From: F1-120-MAGs238 sp964484185
GTDB lineage: Bacteria; Planctomycetota; Phycisphaerae; Phycisphaerales; UBA1924
Assembly: GCA_964484185.1 (NCBI GenBank)
Contig: CAZAEQ010000026.1
Location: forward strand, 1 to 64,000
Length of the DNA stretch: 64,000 bases
Direction of reading: 5' to 3'
A program made the position numbers and the translations under genes. Position 1 is the stretch's first letter; every line of letters starts with the position of its first letter. Below, one piece after another: positions 33,806-42,180 of the stretch. The notes below the pieces were generated by a model that worked only from the letters and a program-made list of their open reading frames with translations, was not told the origin of the DNA and did no database searches.

Positions 33806-34551
33806 TTCGCATTGCCATTCAAGACTCCATCTATCGCGTGACGCTGGACAGACCAGATCAGCGCAATGCGATTAGTCCGGAAATGTCGGATGCACTCGTG
33901 ACTGCAATTCAGAATTGCCCGCTCTCCGCGCGAGCACTGCTGCTGAGCGGCGAAGGTCCAATTTTCTGTGCCGGCTTTGACTTGCCCCTGTGCAATCAGC
34001 ATCCTGATGGCTCGGTGCTGCGCCATTTACTTTTGAGTCTGAGTACCGCAATTACGCTGCTTCGCAGCCTTCATTGTCCTGTCGTTGTGGCGGCGCAAGG
34101 TGGAGCCATTGCTGGTGGATGTGCGTTGCTCACGGCGGCGGATCATGTCGTGGCCGATGCGCGGGCAAAATTCGGATATCCGGTTCATAGACTGGGGCTT
34201 TCGCCTGCGGTTTCGCTTCCAACGCTTGCGCAGGCGATTGGGACGGGGGCAATACGACCATTGGCGGTGGATTCTCAGCTTATTGATGGCCGCCGCGCGA
34301 GGGAAATATCGCTGATTGATACCTTGGTCGAATCAGCGACGGAGGTGCTTCCATGTGCGATGCAGGTCGCGACTGAGTTTTGTACTAAACCGACGCACGC
34401 GTTGACAGCAACGCGAAACTGGATTTCCAAAGTCGCTCCAATCGATGAACGCACGCGGATGGCGGCACTCAATGCATCGCTCGCAACTGCTGGATCTGGC
34501 GAACAAGTGGAGATGCTGGAGCAGTTGCTCCGCACCCGTCAAAAGCCCTAA
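33802..34551 (+). CDS. Enoyl-CoA hydratase/isomerase family protein
   Basis: A 249-residue crotonase-fold protein. RVTLDRPDQRNAIS opens the fold, LLLSGEGPIFCAGFDLPL supplies the first oxyanion Gly, and AAQGGAIAGGCALLTAADHV the second. The Glu pair of true hydratases is not obvious, so the reaction is uncertain. Overlap with the lyase gene points to methylglutaconyl-CoA hydratase as a good guess, since that step precedes HMG-CoA lyase in leucine breakdown. Confidence 0.85.
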   Translation: MIRIAIQDSIYRVTLDRPDQRNAISPEMSDALVTAIQNCPLSARALLLSGEGPIFCAGFDLPLCNQHPDGSVLRHLLLSLSTAITLLRSLHCPVVVAAQGGAIAGGCALLTAADHVVADARAKFGYPVHRLGLSPAVSLPTLAQAIGTGAIRPLAVDSQLIDGRRAREISLIDTLVESATEVLPCAMQVATEFCTKPTHALTATRNWISKVAPIDERTRMAALNASLATAGSGEQVEMLEQLLRTRQKP

Positions 34552-34845
34552 TGCCGTACATTTTCCTAAATACTAGTGGAAACACTGGGCTGGAATTTCA
34601 AGTCCTGTGACAATCTTTTGCACTTGCAACCCACCGAGTGAAGTTTGCGGATATATTGATACGCTGAGAGCACCACTTGGTGCGGGCCTGGCAGGGCGTG
34701 TCCCTGCCCTCCGGGGAGTCAGCCCGCCCCTGCTACCTACGAAGTTCGTAGGACAGACAAGCGCAGCGTACACTGATCACCTTGGTCAGAAACCGCAGCG
34801 CCGGACCAGCGCAAACCGGTCTCGACAGCTATTGGAGCGTTTTGA
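34552..34845. repeat. Intergenic stretch with two perfect hairpins
   Basis: GGCAGGG/CCCTGCC with a 5-base loop lies at 34690-34708. CCTACGAA/TTCGTAGG with a one-base centre lies at 34736-34752. Between them is a GC-rich run. No T tract follows, so these look like a repeat element rather than a terminator. No gene is supported here. Confidence 0.45.
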
Positions 34846-37800
34846 ATGGCATCAAATCGACGCCGTGTACTTCATTCGACACCATCACGCGCAGGCGGAG
34901 CCTGTACTGGCGTGGAAACCATGTTTCAGACGCTGGAAAGCCGACAACTTTTGTCGGTCGAATCCTCCGTCATGGGGCCGCTGGCGTTGCCTGCGAACGA
35001 ATCGGTAGTTGAATGGAACGGACACCACATCCGCGCCATTTCAAATTCGTACGTTGTCACGTTCAGCGAAGCGCTGGGAAGTGATGCCGCGGATCTGGTC
35101 AGTCGGCGCCTTGCGGCAGCTGCCAACGCAGCGGTGACAGGCGTGCGCACTTTTGGCAACGGCCGCTATGCGCAGCTTGATGCCACGGGTCTCTCACTTT
35201 CGCAGGTGGGCGAAGCGATCAACAGCGTCAACGCGAACCTGGGTTTCGGACGCGTCATGAGCGTGGAGCCCAATGCAACCTTTGATGTCACCCGCGTGCC
35301 GAACGATCCGGATTACACGAAGCAATGGCATCTTGAGAACACGGGCCAGGCAGCGGGCGGTTCAGGTCTTGGCGTCTTTGATGCGGATATCGATGCATCG
35401 ACCGCCTGGGACTCAACCATCGGAACGCGTGACACAGTCGTCGGCGTGATTGATACCGGTGTTTTCCTGACTCACCCAGACCTTGTCAACAACATTTATA
35501 CCAACCCAAATGAAATCGCCGGCAACGGCATCGATGATGATGCCAACGGCTATGTGGATGACATTCACGGGTTTGACTTTGGTAACCTCGACAACAATCC
35601 CAACCCTGATGCTGGCTATGGAGTTGCAGGCCACGGCACTGCAGTGGCTGGCGTCATCGGCGCCCAGGGCAACAACGGCGTTGGCATTGTGGGTGTGGCG
35701 TGGAACGTTTCAATTCTCCCGCTGAAGATCGCAAACAACCAGGGACAGCTCACGCTCGCCGCCATCACTGCGGCCCACGACTATGCCACCATGATGCGCG
35801 GTCGCAACGTCAACATCGTTGCCACCAACAACAGCTACGGTCTGATTGCTGATGAGTTCTACGGTGAAGATGGCGATACAGGTTTCAACGCCGAAGCATC
35901 GGCGATTTCACGCTACATTGACAGCGGCGGTATTTTCGTCGCCGCCGCGGGCAACAGCGCTCTTGACAACGACTCGACACTTCGTTCGTTCCCCGCAAGC
36001 TACAACCTTCCTGGCATTCTTTCAGTTGCCGCAACCAACAATGATGATGATCTCGCCGGGTTCTCAAACTACGGCGTGACGCAGGTCGACCTGGCCGCTC
36101 CAGGCGTGCAGGTGTACACCACTGAAGTCATCGCGACCGGCAACGGCTTCGCCGCGGGTTATGGATATGTTGATGGAACTTCGTTCTCCTCACCGCTGGT
36201 CGCCGGCATGGTTGCAGTGCTCAAAGCACTCAAGCCCACCGCTTCCGCAGTTGAGATCAAGCAGGTCCTGATTGACTCTTCAGACCCGATCGCGTCGCTT
36301 CAGGGTCGCGTGGTTTCCGGCGGTCGCGTCAATCTCGCTCGCGCCATTCAATTGCTCAGCATCAGCGGTCCCGTGCTTCGCAGTATCAACCCCGGTCCAG
36401 TCACAACTCAGATCGACCTGAGCACCGGCAGCCCGTTGAGCACCATTACGGCGGTGTTCAACAAGGCGATTAACAACTCACTTCTCACGCCAAGTTCCGC
36501 AACGGTTCTGGGCGCGGGCGCGGACAACGCTTTTGGCACGATCGATGACATTACTCTTCCAGTAACCGCAGTGAACGTCTCACTTGCTGACTCTGCAACC
36601 GTCATAGTCGCGCTCGATCTCACCGGTTTTGCTGGCGGACGTATTCCGCTTGGAAATTATCGCGTCACGTTTGTTGCAGCCCAGATCAAAGATACTGATG
36701 GCAACTTCCTTAACGGCACCAATCTTGTCGGCGCCAATCAGGTCAACAACTTCCAGATCGTCGCGACCTCAGGCTCGTATGAAGCCAACGACACACTTGC
36801 AACCGCGACCGCACTCACTTTCAATGCGAGCGGACAGGTCAATATCGCCGGTGCGACCATCGGTGATGGTCCCTTCGGCACACCATCGGGCCTTGACGTT
36901 GACATCTATCAAGTTTCGCTCCCTCGCGGCGGCCAGATTACCGCTGAGATCCGCGCCAAACGGCTTTCAAGCTCAAGCAATCTCGATTCGTATCTGCGAA
37001 TCTTCAGCGCAACTGGCGTTGAAATCGTGGGCAACGACAATTACTACGGAAGCGATTCGTACCTCGATGTGTTTGTCCTCACCGGCGGCCTCTACTACGT
37101 AGCAGTCAGCGGGTACGGCAATCCAACTTACAATCCCACAGTTGGTGGCAGCGGCACTTCTCAGTCGCTCGGGGTGTACGACCTCATCATCACCAGCACG
37201 CTGGTGACACCGGGCACCGGCAGCGCCAACAGCACCTTTGTCACTCCCAAGAGAATTCCGCCCTCCGGGACATTGGGAACCACCAGCGACTCGATCATTA
37301 TTTCAGATCCGCGCCAGTTGCTCGATCTCAACGTGCGTGTCAACCTCAGCCACACCTTTGACAGCGACCTTCAGATCAGCATCATCGGCCCCAACAACCT
37401 TGAGATCATGCTCTTTAATCGGCGCGGCGGCAGCGGTGACAACCTCACTGCCACGCTCTTTGATGATGAGGCAACCACCGCGATTACATCCGGATTTGCC
37501 CCGTTTAGCGGCAACTATCGCCCAGAACAGGCTCTGTCGTTCTTTGATGGTCTCTCCGCCGCGGGCATGTGGACACTCAAGATCGTTGACACCCTTTCAC
37601 TGAACATCGGAACGCTCAACTCATGGTCCATCGATTACACGGTTGAGAGTTCGCTCGCTGGACCGTTTGAAGCGAACGACACAATCCCGACCGCCAAGCC
37701 GCTCCAGGCAATCAACGGAACAGGTACAGCCAACATCACCGCCTTCATCGGCGATGGCGGCTTTGGTATTCGCGATCGCGATATCTTCACACTCGTGGTC

Positions 37801-40314
37801 GATGCTGGCAGCACATTGAACGCTGTGCTTACATCAACAAGCGCACTCGATGGAGCGCTTCGCCTGTTCAATGCACAGGGTGTAGAGATTCTGACATCCA
37901 GCCTTGCAAACGAGCAAGGTGCGACGATCGATAGCTTCATCTTCCGCGATGCGGGGACATATTACATTGCTATCAGCGACTCGGTAAACATCGGGTACAA
38001 CCCGTTCATTGTGACCACTGGTTCCAATTCTGCAACGGTTGGCGGATACACAATGACCGTCGCGGTTTCTCGCGGTGTCAGCGATCCGTCGCTTGCCCTC
38101 AACGGCAACTTCGAACGCCTTGGCTTCAACACATCAGGCATCTTCAATGGCCCCGCTGGTTCAACCAATCCAGTTGGCGTCAGCTTGAACGGCCTCGACT
38201 TCCTCATGGATCGCACTGGCGCCAACCAGACTACGGCTCCCAATCAGTTCTTTGGATTCACCGCCACTGGCGACTACTTCCGCAACTCTGCTGGTGGACA
38301 GGCTCGCACCGATCTGCCATTCACGTTGACTGATCAGTCTGACACCTACAACCGTCGCGTGGTCAGCAAGGCCAATTTCCGCGGCATCGATGTCGAACGC
38401 ACTGTTTCTTTCGGTGTCGATGACCACTTCCTCGCGGTTGATGTGTACCTTGTGAACAACACCAACGCAGCACTTTCTAACGCCGCGTGGATGGAAGCAT
38501 TTGATCCAAACCAGGGCCTCAATCTTGACCTTGGCACCGCGACCACGTTGAACGATGTCAGCGCTTCACAGAAGTTTGTCTCAGCCAAGGTGGTTAACAA
38601 CACGTTCCAGCAGGGCCTGACCTTCGCACTTGCTGCTGCGGATATTGACACTCGCGCTCGTGCGACCACCATCAGTTCGCTGACAGCCAACGGCATCCGC
38701 GATGCTCGTCAGCTCATGGCGCTTCCGGTCGCAGATCCTAACGGCGCTGCCGCTGATAGTTTCCTCGCGCTCACCTATGACCTGGGCACGATTGCATCGG
38801 GCGCCAAGGCCAGCTTCCGTTACTTCATCTTCATGGGCGAGACCCCTGCGGCTGTTGATCAAATGTACTTTGATCTCAACAACGGGCTTGGCGCAGGTCA
38901 CCTCACGGTTGATTCTGCAACACCTGCAACTGAAGTTCTTTCCTCGGGCGCAACTGCTCCTGAACTGCCATACCGCACCTTCTACCCAGAAGGCTTCTCG
39001 AACGAGTTCATCTACACGTACGTGCCGGTGTTCAATCCAAATGATCAGCCCACACGCGTCTTCCTGGTTGCACGCAACGAAGCGACCACGCTGCCAGAAC
39101 GCGATCTTGTCCTTGGCGATATCACCGTTGCGGCCAATTCACGCAGCGGTTTCACACTTAACACACGCGAACTCTTCCTGGCTGGTCAGCAGCTCGTTCG
39201 CCCCAATACGCCATACGCCCTTGAACTTCGCTCAGAGCGTCCGGTCGCCGCGACATTCTCCTACTACGACACCATGCTCCTGCAGGGCTTCCGCTCGGCA
39301 GTGGGTGAACCATTCTCAAGCCGCGTGAGCGACACCTGGTCGTTTGGTCAGGTGACTAAGGCCGAAGGCGTCTTTGACTTCGTCCTCTTCTACAACACCA
39401 CTGACGCTCAAGTAAAGGTCACCACCACGCTTCTCCCTGAAGGTGGCGGAACTCCGATCGAACTCATCTACGACGTTGAGCCCTTCCGCCGCGCAGGCTG
39501 GAGCATCAACAACGAGCCGAGCATTCCGATGGGCCGCTACGGCGTGCTCATTGAAGCACAGGGTCCGGTGGTTGCATCTGTCTCTCACTACGACTCAGTG
39601 CTCTCAGTTGCTGAAGGCTTCTCTGGTTCAGCAGGTCTTGGCTCTACCTCTGGCCTCCTGCCTGAAGGTCGCTACGGACTTGATGCCACTGGCGAAACCA
39701 TCGGTATTGTGAATCCTGGCGATCTGCCTTCAACAGTCACATTCAGCTTTATCGCGGCCAATGGCTCGACCTATCGCACATCGTCAACCGTGCCGGCACG
39801 TGGCCAGACAACTCTTGATGTCGCCACACTGCCCGACTTCCTGCTCAATCAGCCCTACTCAGTCCTTTACACCTCCACGCAGCCCGTTGCGATGGACATG
39901 CTCACGCTCGCGTTTAATCAGGCCCTTGCAACCGCACCGGTCGACCGTGCCTACAGCCTCTGGGGCTTTGGTGAAGGCTTCCGCGCTGGCGATAACCTTG
40001 GCCACCCCGGCGTCAAGGAATATCTCCGCTTGTTCAACCCCAGCGCAGCCGACGTCGTTATCGAAATCACCATTGGCTACGACAACGGTCTGGGCTCCGA
40101 GACCTTCCGCCAGACGCTCATCTCGCGTCAGGTTGTTGAACTCGATGTCCACACGCTGGTCACCGGCTCACGCCGGGCGGTCAACGCGTGGTACGGCCTG
40201 GCGGTCAAGGCCCCCACTCCGATCGTCGCTTACTTCGCCCACTACGACTCAGCCTTCCCCGGTGCGTTCGGTGCACTTGGAACGCCACTGGGCGCCAGCG
40301 CGATCCTGACCTGA
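34846..40314 (+). CDS. Giant secreted subtilase with LEPR-XLL-like motif and repeated C-terminal modules
   Basis: Residues 26-37 contain FQTLESRQLLS, the LEPR-XLL-like element of large planctomycete exoproteins. A propeptide-like region follows (to ~190). The S8 protease spans ~195-500 with the full triad: Asp203 in GVIDTGV, His263 in AGHGTAV, Ser446 in DGTSFSSP. A bacterial Ig-like stretch lies at ~510-640. Two pre-peptidase C-terminal (PPC) domains lie at ~643-762 and ~940-1038, around a P/Homo-B domain (~804-935). Residues ~1081-1370 form an unassigned beta-rich domain. The last ~440 residues hold four modules ending in motifs such as SHYDS or AHYDS. Start ATG 34846 has GGAG ten bases upstream. 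Probably degrades extracellular protein. Confidence 0.9.
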   Translation: MASNRRRVLHSTPSRAGGACTGVETMFQTLESRQLLSVESSVMGPLALPANESVVEWNGHHIRAISNSYVVTFSEALGSDAADLVSRRLAAAANAAVTGVRTFGNGRYAQLDATGLSLSQVGEAINSVNANLGFGRVMSVEPNATFDVTRVPNDPDYTKQWHLENTGQAAGGSGLGVFDADIDASTAWDSTIGTRDTVVGVIDTGVFLTHPDLVNNIYTNPNEIAGNGIDDDANGYVDDIHGFDFGNLDNNPNPDAGYGVAGHGTAVAGVIGAQGNNGVGIVGVAWNVSILPLKIANNQGQLTLAAITAAHDYATMMRGRNVNIVATNNSYGLIADEFYGEDGDTGFNAEASAISRYIDSGGIFVAAAGNSALDNDSTLRSFPASYNLPGILSVAATNNDDDLAGFSNYGVTQVDLAAPGVQVYTTEVIATGNGFAAGYGYVDGTSFSSPLVAGMVAVLKALKPTASAVEIKQVLIDSSDPIASLQGRVVSGGRVNLARAIQLLSISGPVLRSINPGPVTTQIDLSTGSPLSTITAVFNKAINNSLLTPSSATVLGAGADNAFGTIDDITLPVTAVNVSLADSATVIVALDLTGFAGGRIPLGNYRVTFVAAQIKDTDGNFLNGTNLVGANQVNNFQIVATSGSYEANDTLATATALTFNASGQVNIAGATIGDGPFGTPSGLDVDIYQVSLPRGGQITAEIRAKRLSSSSNLDSYLRIFSATGVEIVGNDNYYGSDSYLDVFVLTGGLYYVAVSGYGNPTYNPTVGGSGTSQSLGVYDLIITSTLVTPGTGSANSTFVTPKRIPPSGTLGTTSDSIIISDPRQLLDLNVRVNLSHTFDSDLQISIIGPNNLEIMLFNRRGGSGDNLTATLFDDEATTAITSGFAPFSGNYRPEQALSFFDGLSAAGMWTLKIVDTLSLNIGTLNSWSIDYTVESSLAGPFEANDTIPTAKPLQAINGTGTANITAFIGDGGFGIRDRDIFTLVVDAGSTLNAVLTSTSALDGALRLFNAQGVEILTSSLANEQGATIDSFIFRDAGTYYIAISDSVNIGYNPFIVTTGSNSATVGGYTMTVAVSRGVSDPSLALNGNFERLGFNTSGIFNGPAGSTNPVGVSLNGLDFLMDRTGANQTTAPNQFFGFTATGDYFRNSAGGQARTDLPFTLTDQSDTYNRRVVSKANFRGIDVERTVSFGVDDHFLAVDVYLVNNTNAALSNAAWMEAFDPNQGLNLDLGTATTLNDVSASQKFVSAKVVNNTFQQGLTFALAAADIDTRARATTISSLTANGIRDARQLMALPVADPNGAAADSFLALTYDLGTIASGAKASFRYFIFMGETPAAVDQMYFDLNNGLGAGHLTVDSATPATEVLSSGATAPELPYRTFYPEGFSNEFIYTYVPVFNPNDQPTRVFLVARNEATTLPERDLVLGDITVAANSRSGFTLNTRELFLAGQQLVRPNTPYALELRSERPVAATFSYYDTMLLQGFRSAVGEPFSSRVSDTWSFGQVTKAEGVFDFVLFYNTTDAQVKVTTTLLPEGGGTPIELIYDVEPFRRAGWSINNEPSIPMGRYGVLIEAQGPVVASVSHYDSVLSVAEGFSGSAGLGSTSGLLPEGRYGLDATGETIGIVNPGDLPSTVTFSFIAANGSTYRTSSTVPARGQTTLDVATLPDFLLNQPYSVLYTSTQPVAMDMLTLAFNQALATAPVDRAYSLWGFGEGFRAGDNLGHPGVKEYLRLFNPSAADVVIEITIGYDNGLGSETFRQTLISRQVVELDVHTLVTGSRRAVNAWYGLAVKAPTPIVAYFAHYDSAFPGAFGALGTPLGASAILT

Positions 40315-40340
40315 TCGTCTTCTCAGAAAGAACCCTCGAG

Positions 40341-40376
40341 GGGCATGGCCAACCGCCATGCCCCTTTTCATTTTTC
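40341..40376 (+). terminator. Intrinsic terminator after the subtilase gene
   Basis: GGGGCATGGC (40341-40350) pairs perfectly with GCCATGCCCC (40356-40365), followed by TTTTCATTTTT. It begins about 26 bases after the stop codon. Confidence 0.92.
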
Positions 40377-40417
40377 TCAATCCACCACCCTGCTCTCTCG
40401 CGGCATATAAATGCCCT

Positions 40418-41167
40418 ATGGCAGAACTCTCCATCCTGCAAACTTCGGGCAAGACCGCTCGCCTTTCTATCAATCGGCCCGACAGTCGAAATGCACTTTC
40501 GATCGATCTGCTGCACTCTCTCATTGCCCATATTGATTCGCTGACACACCGCGAAGATCTCAATTCCCTGGTGCTCACTGGCGAAGGAAAGTCGTTCTGC
40601 GCCGGGATGGACCTCAAGACGGTGATGAATTCTCCGGGAGATGCGTTCAAACTGTTGAGCACGCTCGCCACTCTCACGCTTCGCTTCCGCCGACTTCCCA
40701 TGGTCACGATCGCGCGCGTGAACGGCGCTGCAATTGGGGGCGGCTGCGGCCTTGCATGCGTGGCCGATATCTGCATCTCTCATGCTGATGCCAAGCTGGG
40801 ATTTCCTGAAGTAGACCTTGGAGTCTGCCCCGCTGTCGTTGCTCCCTGGCTTGTCAAGAAAGTCGGCGCTGGGCCTGCACGCCGCGTGCTACTTACCGGG
40901 GGCTTGCTCTCTGGCACTCAGGCCCATGAAGCTGGTATTGTCGACACGCTTACTCCTGACTTCGCCTCGCTTGACGCAGCGACCGACGAGCTGACGGCAC
41001 GCCTGTCTCTTGGTGGCGGCGTCGCACTTCGCCGCACCAAAGAACTGCTCAATGCACTCGATGGTTCTAATGACGATACCGCTGTTCTTGAAGGGGCAGC
41101 GCTTTCCGCCAGGGTGCTCCAGACACCTGAAAGTCAGTCCATGCTCAAAGCCAAATTCGCACATTGA
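40418..41167 (+). CDS. Enoyl-CoA hydratase family protein
   Basis: A 249-residue crotonase. SINRPDSRNALSID, LVLTGEGKSFCAGMDL (oxyanion Gly) and ARVNGAAIGGGCGLACVADI are canonical, and SHADAKLGFPEVDLGVCPAV supplies the position of the first catalytic Glu. The ATG at 40418 fits the family start. The next crotonase gene begins 12 bases after the stop. It probably hydrates or isomerises an enoyl-CoA in branched-chain or fatty-acid breakdown. Confidence 0.88.
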   Translation: MAELSILQTSGKTARLSINRPDSRNALSIDLLHSLIAHIDSLTHREDLNSLVLTGEGKSFCAGMDLKTVMNSPGDAFKLLSTLATLTLRFRRLPMVTIARVNGAAIGGGCGLACVADICISHADAKLGFPEVDLGVCPAVVAPWLVKKVGAGPARRVLLTGGLLSGTQAHEAGIVDTLTPDFASLDAATDELTARLSLGGGVALRRTKELLNALDGSNDDTAVLEGAALSARVLQTPESQSMLKAKFAH

Positions 41168-41178
41168 GGGTGAACACC

Positions 41179-42066
41179 ATGTCAATCGAACCGCTTCCAA
41201 TCACTCAAGACTCTAACGGTCCAACTGCGGGAGTTGTCGTCCTCACGCTCGAACAGCCGGGCCGCCCAGTGGTGGTGCTCGATCACGAACTGCTGCAACG
41301 CCTCAATGTCACCCTCAATCAACTCCCCGTCAACGCCAAGGGACTTGTCATCAAATCCGCAAGCGAGCGAGTCTTTATCGCTGGCGCAGACCTGAAAACA
41401 ATCTCTGAGTGGTCGGACCCGGAGCTTGATCGCTACCTCGCGTTTGGCTCAAGCGTCTTCCTCAAGCTCGCAACACTTCCGATCCCGACCGCAGCTGCGA
41501 TCAACGGGGCAGCGCTTGGCGGCGGCCTCGAACTTGCCATGCACTGCGATGCACTCATCGCCGCACCGTCTCCAACCGGAAAGCCGTACCCCGTTGGCCT
41601 GCCGGAATCTGGTCTTGGTCTTTGCCCCGGCTGGGGCGGCACCAATCTTCTCCCGTCCTGGACATCTCATCCCGCAGATGCAATCACTCGCACCTGCACC
41701 GGAACGCCATTCACCTTTGATGAGGCAGTCGCCGCCAATCTCTTCACCAAAGTTGTAGAGCCCGCATCGCTTATTGACGCCGCGAAACAGCACGTGGCTT
41801 CTGCCAAAGTCACGCATGGCGGCGTCGCTGATCTCTGGGGCCAGCTCCCAGCCCAGCGCAGTGCCACCGTAAAAGCACTTGACTCGATTCGACACGAATT
41901 GCCGAAGACTGCGGCGGCTCAGGCCGTTGTCGATGCGCTTGATATTGGACTGACTCGGTCGTACCTCGAGGCGCTCGATGCGGAGCGCCGCCACCTCGTC
42001 CGCCTGCGCCACACCCCCCAGGCCCGAGAAGCACTCGCGAATTTCTTTGCCAAAACCAAGAAATAG
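41179..42066 (+). CDS. Enoyl-CoA hydratase family protein, divergent
   Basis: A 295-residue crotonase-fold protein resembling the N-terminal part of FadJ/FadB. LVIKSASERVFIAGADLKTI and NGAALGGGLELAMHCDALI are the two oxyanion blocks, and YPVGLPESGLGLCPGWGGTN has the Glu (PES) and the substrate region. The C-terminal ~70 residues are helical. No dehydrogenase domain follows. The ATG at 41179 has GAGGGTG six bases upstream. Tandem with the previous crotonase gene and before the acyl-CoA dehydrogenase. Confidence 0.85.
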   Translation: MSIEPLPITQDSNGPTAGVVVLTLEQPGRPVVVLDHELLQRLNVTLNQLPVNAKGLVIKSASERVFIAGADLKTISEWSDPELDRYLAFGSSVFLKLATLPIPTAAAINGAALGGGLELAMHCDALIAAPSPTGKPYPVGLPESGLGLCPGWGGTNLLPSWTSHPADAITRTCTGTPFTFDEAVAANLFTKVVEPASLIDAAKQHVASAKVTHGGVADLWGQLPAQRSATVKALDSIRHELPKTAAAQAVVDALDIGLTRSYLEALDAERRHLVRLRHTPQAREALANFFAKTKK

Positions 42067-42180
42067 CCAATAAATGCCCACGATTCACCGCGAACTCTGC
42101 CGCCAAATCTGAAAAGTTCGAGCATCAAGCGAATAATCCGCCAGCCTCTTGTGCCCCTTTCTCCTCGGAGTTTCAATCTC

